Position numbers and translations under genes: made by a program. A DNA stretch of 64,000 bases from Chitinophaga oryziterrae. GTDB taxonomy: Bacteria; Bacteroidota; Bacteroidia; Chitinophagales; Chitinophagaceae. Positions 9,137-18,870 of this stretch are shown piece after piece (positions within the stretch are counted from its first letter, which is position 1; every line of letters starts with the position of its first letter). The notes under the pieces were generated by a model. That model was not told the DNA's origin and made no database searches. It worked only from the letters and a program-made list of their open reading frames with translations. The stretch is taken from the NCBI RefSeq assembly GCF_009758125.1, contig NZ_WRXO01000001.1, positions 1,426,001-1,490,000 of the forward strand, read 5' to 3'.

Positions 9137-12100
9137 ATGAATCGCAGTGGCGTCATAAGCATCTATTTATTCTTAACCATTCTAATCACCTCTTCTACAG
9201 GACGAGCGCAGGATTCTACTGTGTTTATGAAGGCCGTTCAGATCGATATTAATAACCAGCCTTTAATTGTCTTGCTGCACTCTATTGAGCAGCAGACAGG
9301 GGTTTCTTTTGCATATGCCAATGAAATACTTGCCGGGCGGCCAGATATCTCCCTGCATATACGCCATACTAACCTGAAAGCTATCCTGGATAAATTATTC
9401 CCTGTTACACAGTACCGCGTAAAAGTGATTGGCGGACAGGTAATTATCAAACTGCAACCTGTTATTATTATTCCTATGGACAGCATCCTGAAACGGGTGG
9501 AAATGAATACAGTGGTGATAACCGCTTTGGGCATAGGGCGACAACAACGCTCGCTGGGGTATGCTTATACGGATGTTAGAGGAAGTGAGCTGGCTACGGC
9601 CAGAGAACTTAACCCTGTGAATGCACTGAGTGGAAGAGTGGCGGGGTTGGATGTAAATCCTGTGAACGGTGGGGTGGGCGCATCTACAAAGGTCACTTTG
9701 AGAGGTGTTAAGATCATAGGGGGAAATAACCAGCCGCTGTATGTGATCGACGGTATCCCGGTGAATAATTCATCGCCGGGACAGGCAGAGAAATACGGGG
9801 GCTATGATTTGGGCGATGGAACAGGAATTATCAATCCTGATGAAATAGAGACGATATCTGTGCTGAAAGGAGGCGCTGCGGCAGCCTTATATGGCAGCAG
9901 GGCCGGTAACGGGGTGATATTGATTACGACAAAGAAAGGGATCACTAAAGGACTGGAAGTTACTTTTTCTTCCAATACCACAGTGGATGTGGCGAATAAC
10001 AGTTATGACTTTCAGGATACCTATGGCAGTGGCAGGGGTGGTGCTTTGCCTGCTGATGCGGAAGATGCACATAACTTTCCGCAGGTGAGCTGGGGACCTA
10101 AAATGAACCGGGATAGCCTGGTGTGGATATGGAACGGGAAACACGTGCCTTATGTGAATGCAAAGCATAAGGCGAATGCCTTTTTCAGGGAGGGACTTAC
10201 ACTGACGAATGGAGTATCGGTTTCAAGAGGAGATGAGAAAACACAACTACGCTTTGCGTATACTAATATCAGGAATAAAGATATTGTACCGGAGAGTGGA
10301 TTAAACAGGCATAACTTTTCTGTAAGGGGTACTTCACAGGTATGTCCGGGAGTGAGCCTGGATATGAAGATTACCTATATGAATGAGCAGGTGGATAACC
10401 GCCCGGCTTTGTCTGATAACTCTAATAATATTGGTTATGTGCTGAGTGGGATCGCGCCTAACATTGATATCAACTGGCTGAAGGATTACAAACATGCTGT
10501 AACAGGGGATTATGTGAACTGGAATAACAATGTGTACCAGGTGAATCCTTACTGGGTAATTAATGAACAGCCTAATACGAGTACGCAGAACAGGCTGACT
10601 GGCTTCGTGCAACTGAAGTACCAGTTATGTCCCGACTTTTATATTCAGGGACGTACAGGCATGGATTACTCCCGTTTTAGTTTCCGGGAGTTTATGGATT
10701 ATTCCACGCCGTATAATCCCGGAGGAGGGCTGGCACTGAAAGACCGTACCTTCCGGGAGATGAATTCGGATATACTGTTGTATTACAGAAAGAAGGTAAA
10801 CGATTTCCGGATAGGCGCGAATGCAGGTGCCAACCGTATGGATTATAACGAAGACCTGCTGAATACTACAGGCAGGAATATGAATACAAGGCATGTGCAG
10901 AGTATCAGTAATTTCCAGACACAATTGAGTAATGAACAGATACGGCGCAAGCGGATCAATTCTGTATACGGAGCTATCAATCTGTCGTATAAAAATCTTC
11001 TTTATATAGATCTGACGGGGAGGAATGACTGGTCATCCACATTAGCTGCCAGTCACAATTCTTTCTTTTATCCTTCCGCCTCTGCCAGTTTTGTTTTTTC
11101 TGAGCTGATTAAAAGTGAGATATTATCTTTTGGTAAAGTACGTTTTTCAATTGCACAAACGGGCAGTGATGCCATTGATCCTTATCAGTTGAAACTTACT
11201 TATGGTGCAGATCCGGATATTCCTTCCATAGGCGGTTATATCATTGGTGGTGTGGCTACTAACAGTGTTCCTTTTGAGAAGCTGAAGCCCAGTATCAGTA
11301 AATCTTATGAAGCAGGTTTCAACCTTTCCTTTTTCGATAGCAGAATGAGTGTGGATGCTACACTTTATCGTTCCAATACAAGGAACCAGGTATTGAATGC
11401 ACCTGTTTCTTCCAGTAGTGGTTATACCAGTGCGGTGATTAATTCCGGTAACGTGCGGAACCAGGGAGTAGAAGTAACGTTGGGGTTAAAGCCTTTTATG
11501 GGGAAGGTTTTTAGCTGGGATATTGACGTGAATTTCGCTCGTAATCAGAATAAGATACTGGCGTTGAATTCCCTGGTATCGGATTATTATACGTTATCGT
11601 CTGCACGTTGGGGAAATGTAACCATAGTAGCGAAGTCGGGAGAAGAATATGGAAGTATCATGGGCAGGGATTTTTTGAGAGATAGTCAGGGGCATATGAT
11701 GCTGGATGGGAATAATCTGCCTCAGTATAATGTGAGAGATACGAAACTGGGGAATAGTCAGTATAAATGGATAGGAGGTATCAATAACCGGTTTTCCTAT
11801 AAAAGGATTTCTCTTTCAATATTACTGGATGTTAAACATGGGGGGAGTATTTTCTCTATGACGAATTTATTGTCTTATTCGAATGGGTCACAAAAAGGCA
11901 CACTTGCCGGAAGAGAAGGATGGGCCAGATCTGAGAAGGAAAGACTGGCAGCCGGTGTGGCGGAAGGTGACTGGGTACCTACAGGCGGGTTGAAGGTAGA
12001 CGGAGTATGGTTGAATGAAAATGGAGGAGGATCGGGCAGGCCGATGTATGTGGACGTAGCGGCTTATGTGAATCCACAGGTGTACTGGCAGAGGGTAGGG

Positions 12101-12355
12101 AGTAGTATCCCGGAGCCGTTTATTTATGATGCCTCTTTTGTGAAAGTAAGGCAGTTGACTATTGATTACAGGTTACCGTTTTTCAGGAAGGAAGTGATCG
12201 TATCACTGGTATCAAGGAATCCTTTTATTCTTAGTAAACATATTCCGAACGTAGATCCGGAATCGACATATAATAATACAAATGCGCAGGGACTGGAATA
12301 TGGTTCTCTGCCTGCGCGTCGTTCTTTTGGGATTAATATTCATGCTACTTTATGA
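9137..12355 (+). CDS. SusC/RagA family TonB-dependent receptor with STN signalling domain
   Basis: 1072 residues from ATG 9137. An upstream in-frame GTG at 9092 would precede the signal peptide by 15 residues, so the ATG giving MNRSGVISIYLFLTILITSS is preferred. After the signal peptide an STN (secretin/TonB short N-terminal) domain spans ~30-100. The plug follows: NALSGRVAGLDV, TKVTLRG, PLYVIDGIPVNN, ISVLKGGAAAALYGSRAGNG and ILITTKKG. The rest is the 22-strand barrel. The CarboxypepD_reg-like domain that usually sits between STN and plug in SusC proteins appears absent. It imports an oligomer across the outer membrane with the SusD-like lipoprotein, whose start codon overlaps its stop. Substrate is not indicated: no enzyme genes are adjacent. 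Confidence 0.93.
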   Translation: MNRSGVISIYLFLTILITSSTGRAQDSTVFMKAVQIDINNQPLIVLLHSIEQQTGVSFAYANEILAGRPDISLHIRHTNLKAILDKLFPVTQYRVKVIGGQVIIKLQPVIIIPMDSILKRVEMNTVVITALGIGRQQRSLGYAYTDVRGSELATARELNPVNALSGRVAGLDVNPVNGGVGASTKVTLRGVKIIGGNNQPLYVIDGIPVNNSSPGQAEKYGGYDLGDGTGIINPDEIETISVLKGGAAAALYGSRAGNGVILITTKKGITKGLEVTFSSNTTVDVANNSYDFQDTYGSGRGGALPADAEDAHNFPQVSWGPKMNRDSLVWIWNGKHVPYVNAKHKANAFFREGLTLTNGVSVSRGDEKTQLRFAYTNIRNKDIVPESGLNRHNFSVRGTSQVCPGVSLDMKITYMNEQVDNRPALSDNSNNIGYVLSGIAPNIDINWLKDYKHAVTGDYVNWNNNVYQVNPYWVINEQPNTSTQNRLTGFVQLKYQLCPDFYIQGRTGMDYSRFSFREFMDYSTPYNPGGGLALKDRTFREMNSDILLYYRKKVNDFRIGANAGANRMDYNEDLLNTTGRNMNTRHVQSISNFQTQLSNEQIRRKRINSVYGAINLSYKNLLYIDLTGRNDWSSTLAASHNSFFYPSASASFVFSELIKSEILSFGKVRFSIAQTGSDAIDPYQLKLTYGADPDIPSIGGYIIGGVATNSVPFEKLKPSISKSYEAGFNLSFFDSRMSVDATLYRSNTRNQVLNAPVSSSSGYTSAVINSGNVRNQGVEVTLGLKPFMGKVFSWDIDVNFARNQNKILALNSLVSDYYTLSSARWGNVTIVAKSGEEYGSIMGRDFLRDSQGHMMLDGNNLPQYNVRDTKLGNSQYKWIGGINNRFSYKRISLSILLDVKHGGSIFSMTNLLSYSNGSQKGTLAGREGWARSEKERLAAGVAEGDWVPTGGLKVDGVWLNENGGGSGRPMYVDVAAYVNPQVYWQRVGSSIPEPFIYDASFVKVRQLTIDYRLPFFRKEVIVSLVSRNPFILSKHIPNVDPESTYNNTNAQGLEYGSLPARRSFGINIHATL

Positions 12356-13863
12356 AAAAATACATCCTGTTCATACTTGTATTAGTTGGTTGTACAAAAG
12401 ACTTCAAACAGATTAATACTGATCCGGGGAAGGTTTCTTACGTAGCACCGGGAGAGCAGTTGACGGCCGCTGCTTATTTCCTGGACGGGGGAAGGGAAAC
12501 GGGTTATCCGAATCTATTCCTGTTTCAGCCGATGGCGCAGTACCTGAATGGCACTACCGGTATGGGGTATGGTACCAGGTATATTTGGAATGATTTCTAT
12601 AATACGCTGATGTGGGATATCTTTTATAGTAAGAGTATCAAACAACTGTCTGATCTTATAGAGAAGAATAAAGCAGATAGTATGCAGGCAAATTATATAG
12701 CGGCAGCAAGGGTATTAAAGGTGTATGTTTTTTCTTTGCTGACGGATGCTTATGGGGATGTGCCTTATTCCCAGGCAGGCATGGCGTATTACAACAAAGT
12801 GTATACGCCGCAGTATGACAGACAGCCCGATATTTATAATGATTTCTTTTTGCAGCTGGATACTGCTTTTCATCAGTTTGATGCAGCTAAAGCGCCTGTA
12901 TTGAATGATATTGTGTATGATGGAGTGCTGGTTAAATGGAAACGTCTGGCAGCTTCTTTACGGCTGCGTTTGGGTATGCGGCTGACGGAGATAGATGCGG
13001 TGAGGGCGAAGGCGGAAGTACAGGCAGCTATTGAAGAAGGAGTGATGGAGAGTGCGGATGATAATTTCAGGATGATCCATGAAGATTATGCTTATCCCGA
13101 TCTCCGTGGTAATGGGATCGCGCAGGCATTGCAGGAAGAACAGGCATATCGGCATACTGCGGGCTGTGCTACTTTTGTCAATTACCTGAAAGCGGAGAAC
13201 GATCCGCGGCTGGGAAGGTTTTTTGTAAACCGTGATGCGGCCGGGAATGATATTACAGCTATTACGCATTATCTACCTATTCAACCGGGTATGTACTGGT
13301 GGGATGATGAGACTGATTTTATTGGAGCGAATGGGCAGGTGATTCCTTATGCAAATAAATATTGTACGATCAGTACACCGTTTTATCAGTATCAGTCGCC
13401 CTATCTGCATCTTGGTTATGCAGAAGTGGAGTTTCTGCTGTCGGAAGCGGCAGCCCGTGGCTGGGCGGGAGACGCGAATATGCATTATCAGCAGGGGATA
13501 CGGGCTGCGATGGCACAGATAGGGATGTATCCGGGGATGCCTGCTATTCCGTCGAATGTGGTACAGGATTTTATAGCGGCGCATGTTTTAACGGATAAAG
13601 CAATAGAAGAGATCAATATGCAGAAATGGGTGGCTTTATTCCCGAATGGGTTTGAGGCGTATGCCAATCAGCGGCGGATAGGATTCCCTGCGCTGCTGCC
13701 AATTGAAGATGTGGATGGGGATTCGCAGACACATGGAGTGTTGCCCAAGCGGTTGCTGTATCCGGCCACTGAGGCACTGAACAATCCTGTTCATTACCAG
13801 GAAGCGCTGGACAGATTAGGCGGAACGGATGACTGGTTGAAAAAGGTGTGGTGGAATAAGTAA
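12352..13863 (+). CDS. SusD/RagB family surface lipoprotein (SusD-like_2 type)
   Basis: 503 residues with a lipoprotein signal (MKKYILFILVLVGC, Cys14). It has the TPR-like helices of SusD proteins (ARVLKVYVFSLLTDAYGDVPYSQAG, cut here for the key words VLTDxYGDVPYSQA) and the C-terminal SEAAARGW and EEINMQKWVALFPNGFEAY. It overlaps the SusC stop by four bases (ATGA), as is normal for these pairs. It covers the receptor on the cell surface and delivers the ligand. The type with QPMAQYLNGTTG and KWVALFPNG is the shorter SusD-like_2 group, which often lacks linked glycosidases and may serve peptides or other ligands. Confidence 0.92.
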   Translation: MKKYILFILVLVGCTKDFKQINTDPGKVSYVAPGEQLTAAAYFLDGGRETGYPNLFLFQPMAQYLNGTTGMGYGTRYIWNDFYNTLMWDIFYSKSIKQLSDLIEKNKADSMQANYIAAARVLKVYVFSLLTDAYGDVPYSQAGMAYYNKVYTPQYDRQPDIYNDFFLQLDTAFHQFDAAKAPVLNDIVYDGVLVKWKRLAASLRLRLGMRLTEIDAVRAKAEVQAAIEEGVMESADDNFRMIHEDYAYPDLRGNGIAQALQEEQAYRHTAGCATFVNYLKAENDPRLGRFFVNRDAAGNDITAITHYLPIQPGMYWWDDETDFIGANGQVIPYANKYCTISTPFYQYQSPYLHLGYAEVEFLLSEAAARGWAGDANMHYQQGIRAAMAQIGMYPGMPAIPSNVVQDFIAAHVLTDKAIEEINMQKWVALFPNGFEAYANQRRIGFPALLPIEDVDGDSQTHGVLPKRLLYPATEALNNPVHYQEALDRLGGTDDWLKKVWWNK

Positions 13864-13883
13864 ATTTCAATACGATAAAAAGC

Positions 13884-13905
13884 AAAGGCTCCTTACGGAG
13901 CCTTT
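13884..13905. terminator. Shared terminator between SusD gene and convergent membrane gene
   Basis: Perfect 9-bp stem AAAGGCTCC / GGAGCCTTT around a TTAC loop. It lies 20 bp after the SusD stop and its right arm overlaps the stop codon of the convergent gene at 13904. Confidence 0.75.
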
Positions 13906-14311
13906 ACATTGTTTCAAGTTCTTCGGGATGACGGGGCCTGTGCCACAGGTAATAGTAGGCCAGGATAAGCACTCCCAGGGCAAACGGTATCACCGCCAGG
14001 TGTTTATACGTCAGATCGCCGGCAATAGGGATAGCATCAAAGTGCATGAATTCACTGATCATCCAGTAGGAGTTAGCGCTGATCCATACCGTGATGGCCA
14101 GGTTATGACATAACTCAGAGGCGAACTGCCGGGTACGGTAGGCAATGATGATAGAGATGATAAGAGTGGGGAATATCATGATGATTCCCAGAGTATGCCA
14201 TACCAGACACCAGCTGATGTCTTTGAATAACCAGAAAACAATATGGAGATTTTCCATTTTCCGGTATTTTAACGGAATGCTGTAAACAGGTGATGGTGTG
14301 GTTTCGGGCAT
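13904..14311 (-). CDS. Small integral membrane protein, function unknown
   Basis: 135 residues from the ATG at 14311 (MPETT); the frame is open to a TTG at 14335, and an internal ATG at 14257 (MENLHIVFW) is also possible and starts immediately before the first helix. Four hydrophobic segments are visible: VFWLFKDISWCLVWHTLGII, IFPTLIISIIIAY, LCHNLAITVWISANSYWMI and LAVIPFALGVLILAYYYLWH. I recognise no family motif. It is convergent with the SusD gene and separated by the shared terminator. No functional context. Confidence 0.65.
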   Translation of the reverse strand: MPETTPSPVYSIPLKYRKMENLHIVFWLFKDISWCLVWHTLGIIMIFPTLIISIIIAYRTRQFASELCHNLAITVWISANSYWMISEFMHFDAIPIAGDLTYKHLAVIPFALGVLILAYYYLWHRPRHPEELETM

Positions 14312-14403
14312 TGTTGATCTTGATTGAAGGGGCAAAAATATAAAAAGCTGGCATCAATTGGTACAACTCTTGTATTATCCCTGTAGGACCAAAAAACAAA
14401 ACC

Positions 14404-14604
14404 ATGAAAAAAGCAATGATAGCTGCCACAATCGTAGGCATTGCCGCAGCCGGTGTAATTTTGTATCTGACAAAAAAAGAAACAGTAAAGGGTATATTGG
14501 ATGAGATATCCGGTGGCGCAGAAGATGCAGGACGTTTAGCGACCCGTCACCTGCGTAAGACCCAGAAAAAAATCAATAACATATTACACGAAAATCTGTC
14601 TTGA
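14404..14604 (+). CDS. Short YtxH-like membrane protein
   Basis: 66 residues: one N-terminal membrane helix (AMIAATIVGIAAAGVILYL) followed by a charged amphipathic helical tail (TKKETVKGILDEISGGAEDA). This matches the look of small YtxH/gas-vesicle-like stress proteins in Bacteroidota, which carry one helix and a coiled tail. Start ATG 14404 is the only sensible one. Divergent from the membrane gene at 14311. Role inferred only from shape; envelope stress is a guess. Confidence 0.6.
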   Translation: MKKAMIAATIVGIAAAGVILYLTKKETVKGILDEISGGAEDAGRLATRHLRKTQKKINNILHENLS

Positions 14605-14760
14605 TTATGATACAGGTTTGTATGTGTTACCTGTTGCCGGTATGATAGGAAAGCTATGGCCGGGCAACAGGTATTTTTTTATCTTCTTTATATAGTTTGT
14701 TAATACCGTTGCCATTTGTTTGTGTTCCTGTAAATCCGCATCCGTGTCAAAATAAGAAAC

Positions 14761-15447
14761 TTATCTTTTACTAAAGGCGAAAATCAGTCTTAATATGGCA
14801 AAGCGGTGTTCTGCCGGTAATGGTTTTATATCCATTGTCTGGAGTTGCTGATAACATTCCAGTACTCTTTGCCTGGATTGTGGCAGGCAGTCGAGTTTAC
14901 TGGCATTGATGATCAGTTCTATGGCAAGGTGAGGATCGGTGAGAGATAGTAGTTTTGCGATTTTTACGAGTTCGTTGCAGTATTCGCTGCGGAAGCCCTG
15001 GAATTCATCGGGCAGATAGTTGAGGAGTGTGATGGTGGTTTGTAGTTCGAGGTCTGTGGAATTGATTTTTTTCTTTAGTTGGAGGTTGTTCCATAGGGTG
15101 ATGAGTTTTTGTTGTTTTTCCCTTAGGAAGTTTAAAATGATGAAGTAACTTTTTTGCTGGTGTTCATCATCCAATAAGATCGGATTGTTTACCAGGGCGT
15201 TCATCATCGCAATATTGCCTGTATTAAAGCATTGTATGATGGCGGCAGTGAAGACAGCTTCATATTTTGCGGAGATAAAGTGCAGAAAATCAGGTGATTT
15301 ATACCTGTCGTTCTGTAAGAATTTCGCATTGCCCGGCATTTCACCTGATTCCATAAAGTTGGAAAGCATAGGATCATTGCTAATGGTAGCGAGGTAAACC
15401 TGTTCTTCCGTAGACGTTAGCCGGGAAGATTGCGGTACGTACATCAT
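14761..15447 (-). CDS. Hypothetical helical protein
   Basis: 228 residues, predicted mostly alpha-helical, with no signal peptide or membrane segment. Features such as FTAAIIQCFNTGNIAMMNALV, LREKQQKLITLWNNLQLKKK and LAIELIINASKLDCLPQSRQ suggest stacked helical hairpins of an ARM or HEAT-like kind, but no repeat consensus is clear. A second ATG follows directly at 15444. It is a lone gene read opposite to mutS2; codon use matches its neighbours, so it is likely real. I do not recognise it. Confidence 0.55.
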   Translation of the reverse strand: MMYVPQSSRLTSTEEQVYLATISNDPMLSNFMESGEMPGNAKFLQNDRYKSPDFLHFISAKYEAVFTAAIIQCFNTGNIAMMNALVNNPILLDDEHQQKSYFIILNFLREKQQKLITLWNNLQLKKKINSTDLELQTTITLLNYLPDEFQGFRSEYCNELVKIAKLLSLTDPHLAIELIINASKLDCLPQSRQRVLECYQQLQTMDIKPLPAEHRFAILRLIFAFSKR

Positions 15448-15624
15448 AGGTAGTAGCTTTAAACAGGAATGGTATGTCTATACAATATACGCTTTTTTTG
15501 AATATGATGCAAGAAAAGCGCAGTGCTTGCCAAAAATGTTTAAGACACACTTATAATGTTCTTTTAATCCCATCTTTTAATTGAAGATCAGTTAATTATA
15601 TCACTTAGTAGTGTTTTAATATAG

Positions 15625-15678
15625 AAAGAAAGGCTTGTTCTACGTTTTTCAACGTAGAACAAGCCTTTCTTTAATTGC
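15625..15678 (-). terminator. Long hairpin terminator after msrA
   Basis: Perfect 22-bp stem (15625-15646 with 15651-15672) closed by a 4-nt TTTC loop. It lies 13 bp beyond the msrA stop on the minus strand, and the A/T-rich stem base makes it usable in both directions. Confidence 0.85.
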
Positions 15679-15685
15679 TTTTATC

Positions 15686-16342
15686 TTATTGATTTTCTTT
15701 TTTCAGTTTGTCTTTAAACACCTTTTTGAACTTTTCTACTTTAGGTCCTATTACATAATGGCAATATGGTTGTGAACCATTCTGACTATAATAGTTCTGA
15801 TGATAGTCTTCAGCTAAGTAAAAGTTCTTAAGCGGCGCTATTTCTGTTACGATCGGATGTTCGAAGGCGCCGGATTTTTGTAGTTTATCCTTGTATTCCT
15901 GGGCCAGTTTGTGTTGATCTTCATTGTGATAGAAGATAGCGGATCGGTACTGGGTACCTACATCGTTACCCTGCTGGTTAAGCTGGGTAGGATCGTGGCT
16001 TTGCCAGAAGGCCTCTAATAATTCTTCATAAGAGATTTTGGCAGGATCATAGGTTATCTGCACGGCTTCTGCGTGACCGGTAGTACCTGTACCTACCAGT
16101 TCATAGGAAGGATTGGCTACTGTACCCCCGGAATAACCGGATTCGACTTTCACCACCCCGTCCAGGTACTGGAACTGGGCTTCAACGCACCAGAAGCAGC
16201 CTGCGGCAAAAGTGGCTTTCTCTAATTTTGTGTTAGCAGGAACATCCATGTCTACCGGTTCTTTGCTTTTTGTTTGTTTTCCCTGGGCACATGCACAGAA
16301 GGCGATGGCCAGCAAACAGCTTAATAATGAGTATCTTCGCAT
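15686..16342 (-). CDS. msrA: Peptide-methionine (S)-S-oxide reductase MsrA, exported
   Basis: 218 residues. A signal peptide (MRRYSLLSCLLAIAFCACA) directs export and may be lipid-modified. The catalytic motif GCFWCVEAQF gives nucleophile Cys49, followed by VESGYSGG, GHAEAVQITYDP and FWQSHDPTQLNQQGNDVGTQYRS, all standard MsrA signatures. It repairs methionine-S-sulfoxide in envelope proteins with a thiol donor. No MsrB domain is fused, and the C-terminal tail is lysine-rich with few cysteines, so the resolving arrangement differs from the E. coli type. Single gene followed by a strong terminator. Confidence 0.94.
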   Translation of the reverse strand: MRRYSLLSCLLAIAFCACAQGKQTKSKEPVDMDVPANTKLEKATFAAGCFWCVEAQFQYLDGVVKVESGYSGGTVANPSYELVGTGTTGHAEAVQITYDPAKISYEELLEAFWQSHDPTQLNQQGNDVGTQYRSAIFYHNEDQHKLAQEYKDKLQKSGAFEHPIVTEIAPLKNFYLAEDYHQNYYSQNGSQPYCHYVIGPKVEKFKKVFKDKLKKENQ

Positions 16343-16527
16343 GATTTAAATGACAGAAGGTGATTGTGAGTATGCCTTCATATAGTTAAATTACGATAAG
16401 AATGGTGTATTAGATCATCATTATAAGTAACTTTAACATTCTTTTTTAGCGCCTGCGGGTTGCGGAAAAGTCAGTTTTAACCGGTCTGGTGACAATGGAT
16501 CATTAGACTTTTGTATGGAATAGAAAG

Positions 16528-18642
16528 ATGAAATATTTTCCCGATTCAGCGCTTATGCAGCTGGAATTTGACAAGGTACAGGCTTTGTTGCAGGAACATT
16601 GTAAAACGGAGCTGGGTAAACAGATGGCAGCAGAACTGCGCCTGCACACCCATATCGATTACGTAAAGACTGCGCTGCAGCAGGCGCATGAATATAAGCA
16701 GCTAACCCTGCTGCAGGAACACTTCCCGAACGATTACGTACTTAACCTGAAGAACGAACTACGCCTGTTAAGTATACAGGGAGCTGTATTAAGCGGAGAG
16801 CAACTGATGCTGTTGCGTAAACTGGCGGAGAGCATGCACAGTATTGTGCGGTTCTTTGACCACGACAGGCGGGTGCAGTATTCCGGCCTGTTTGGTGTGA
16901 TTACGCATACACATTACGAGAAGAAAATCGTAGCACTGATTGATGATGTGCTGGATGAAACCGGGCAGGTGAGGGATAATGCCTCTCCTGAGCTGGAGAA
17001 GATCCGTATGTCGTTATACCGCAAGCGTAATGAGTTGCGCAGGGCATTTGAACGCAGTTTGAGTAAACTCAGTAAGCTGGGATACCTGGCGGATACGGAA
17101 GAAGCCTTCCTGAATGGCAGAAGGGTGCTGGCGGTGTTTGCAGAGAACAAGCGTATGGTGAAGGGCATTCTGCATGGAGAGTCCGATACCCGCCGTACTG
17201 CATTTGTGGAACCGGAAGAGACGATTGAACTGAATAATGACGTGGCATCGCTGGAGCGTGAAGAGAATAAGGAAGTGTACAGGATTTTGCGGGCACTGAC
17301 GGCCGCACTGAGCCAGTTTTCTGCCTTGCTGAACAACTACCACGATATCCTGGGCATGTACGATTTTATACGGGCGAAATCGAAGCTGGCACTGGATATG
17401 GATGGAAACTATCCTATGCTGAGCCCTCATTCGCAGGCGCACCTGGTGGAAGCGTATCATCCTTTGTTACTGTTGTACAACCGTAAGAACAAGAAGCCTA
17501 CCATTCCGCTGAATGTAAGGCTGGACAATGATAATCATATACTGGTGATCAGCGGCCCGAATGCAGGAGGTAAAACCGTTACGCTGAAAACCATTGGTTT
17601 GATACAACTGATGCTGCAGGCGGGATTACTGGTGCCGGTGCATCCGAGTTCCCAATTAGGTATTTTCAGGCAGCTGATGATACATATCGGAGATACGCAG
17701 TCGCTGGAATTTGAATTAAGTACATATAGTTCTCACCTGAAGAACATGAAATATTTTATGGAGAACGCCAACGGTAAAACGTTGTTCTTCATAGATGAAC
17801 TGGGAAGCGGATCTGATCCAAACCTGGGAGGTGCTTTTGCGGAAGTGATCATGGAGGAGCTGGCGAAGAAACATGCCTTTGGTATTGTAACGACGCACTA
17901 TCTGAACCTGAAGGTGATGGCCAATAAAGTGAAGGGGATCATTAACGGTGCAATGGGCTTTGATGAGGAGACATTGTCTCCTATGTATAAGCTGATCATA
18001 GGCAAGCCGGGTAGTTCTTATACCTTTTCTATTGCGCAGCGTATAGGATTGCATCCTTCGCTTATTTCCCGGGCAAGGAACCTGGTGGATGAAGGACATT
18101 TCCAACTTGATAAATTGCTGAATAAGGCCGAGCAGGACCTGCAGAAGGTAGAAGCCAAGGAGAAAGAGCTGCAGAAATTACTGAAGGAAAATGAGCGCTT
18201 AAAACGCGAATACGAGATATTGTCTGATAAGGAGCGGAAAACGCAGCAGGTGACGGTGCTGAAATTACAGAACCAGATCAAGGAAGAGGAATTGCAGTAC
18301 CTGAAGGATATGGAGCGGAAGATGAAGCAGATAGTGGTGGAGTGGAAACGTACAGATGACAAGCCTAAAGTGATAAAACAGGCAGAGGCGTTGTTATTCA
18401 GGAAGAAGGAGAAGCAGATTAATGAACGGTTTGAGAAGAAGGTACAGGATAAGTTCTTAGAGATAGGTGGCGCGTGTAAGGTGGGCGACCAGGTGAAGAT
18501 CCGGAGTAACGGGCAGGTAGGGAAGCTGCTGGAGATAAGGGATAAGAGAGGGATCGTGAAGCTGGGGAATATCCCGATGAATGTGTTACTGGCAGACCTG
18601 GTGCTGGTAAGGGAAAGGCCGAAGGAAGAAGCCGCAAAATAA
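16528..18642 (+). CDS. MutS2-family ATPase lacking the C-terminal Smr domain
   Basis: 704 residues. The N-terminal core and clamp helices (1-300) lead to the MutS ATPase: Walker A GPNAGGKT at ~343-350, LSTYSSHLKNM, Walker B LFFIDELGSGSDP at ~417-430 and the TTHYLNLK switch. A long coiled coil follows (~510-640, DLQKVEAKEKELQKLLKENE), then a KOW-like beta domain (GACKVGDQVKIRSNGQVG). Canonical MutS2 proteins are ~780-800 residues and end in an Smr nuclease domain with LDLRG; here the protein stops at the end of the KOW-like region, and no Smr-like coding is found in the following bases. Likely roles are binding branched DNA or collided ribosomes rather than mismatch repair. Confidence 0.9.
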   Translation: MKYFPDSALMQLEFDKVQALLQEHCKTELGKQMAAELRLHTHIDYVKTALQQAHEYKQLTLLQEHFPNDYVLNLKNELRLLSIQGAVLSGEQLMLLRKLAESMHSIVRFFDHDRRVQYSGLFGVITHTHYEKKIVALIDDVLDETGQVRDNASPELEKIRMSLYRKRNELRRAFERSLSKLSKLGYLADTEEAFLNGRRVLAVFAENKRMVKGILHGESDTRRTAFVEPEETIELNNDVASLEREENKEVYRILRALTAALSQFSALLNNYHDILGMYDFIRAKSKLALDMDGNYPMLSPHSQAHLVEAYHPLLLLYNRKNKKPTIPLNVRLDNDNHILVISGPNAGGKTVTLKTIGLIQLMLQAGLLVPVHPSSQLGIFRQLMIHIGDTQSLEFELSTYSSHLKNMKYFMENANGKTLFFIDELGSGSDPNLGGAFAEVIMEELAKKHAFGIVTTHYLNLKVMANKVKGIINGAMGFDEETLSPMYKLIIGKPGSSYTFSIAQRIGLHPSLISRARNLVDEGHFQLDKLLNKAEQDLQKVEAKEKELQKLLKENERLKREYEILSDKERKTQQVTVLKLQNQIKEEELQYLKDMERKMKQIVVEWKRTDDKPKVIKQAEALLFRKKEKQINERFEKKVQDKFLEIGGACKVGDQVKIRSNGQVGKLLEIRDKRGIVKLGNIPMNVLLADLVLVRERPKEEAAK

Positions 18643-18649
18643 TTTCATA

Positions 18650-18718
18650 GCTCCGTCAGGAGCGACGTGTTTATATCTTCTTTAAGAGGGGTGACTTTTT
18701 TAGTCACCCCTCTTTTAA
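18650..18718 (+). terminator. Hairpin plus terminator after the MutS2-like gene
   Basis: A small GCTCC-GTCA-GGAGC hairpin (18650-18663) sits right after the stop codon. A strong terminator follows: perfect 13-bp stem AAGAGGGGTGACT (18684-18696) with 18702-18714, T5 loop, then TTTT. Confidence 0.85.
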
Positions 18719-18870
18719 TATCAGCCATAGAAGGTTAACTAAATGGCATTTAATTTTTACTATTTCCTGCCATAATAAATCTCCATATATTTTAATTTAT
18801 TGATAATCAGTAGTAAAAAAGCACCAAAATATTAATTGGTACTGATAACCTACTGATACTCTGTGCTTTC

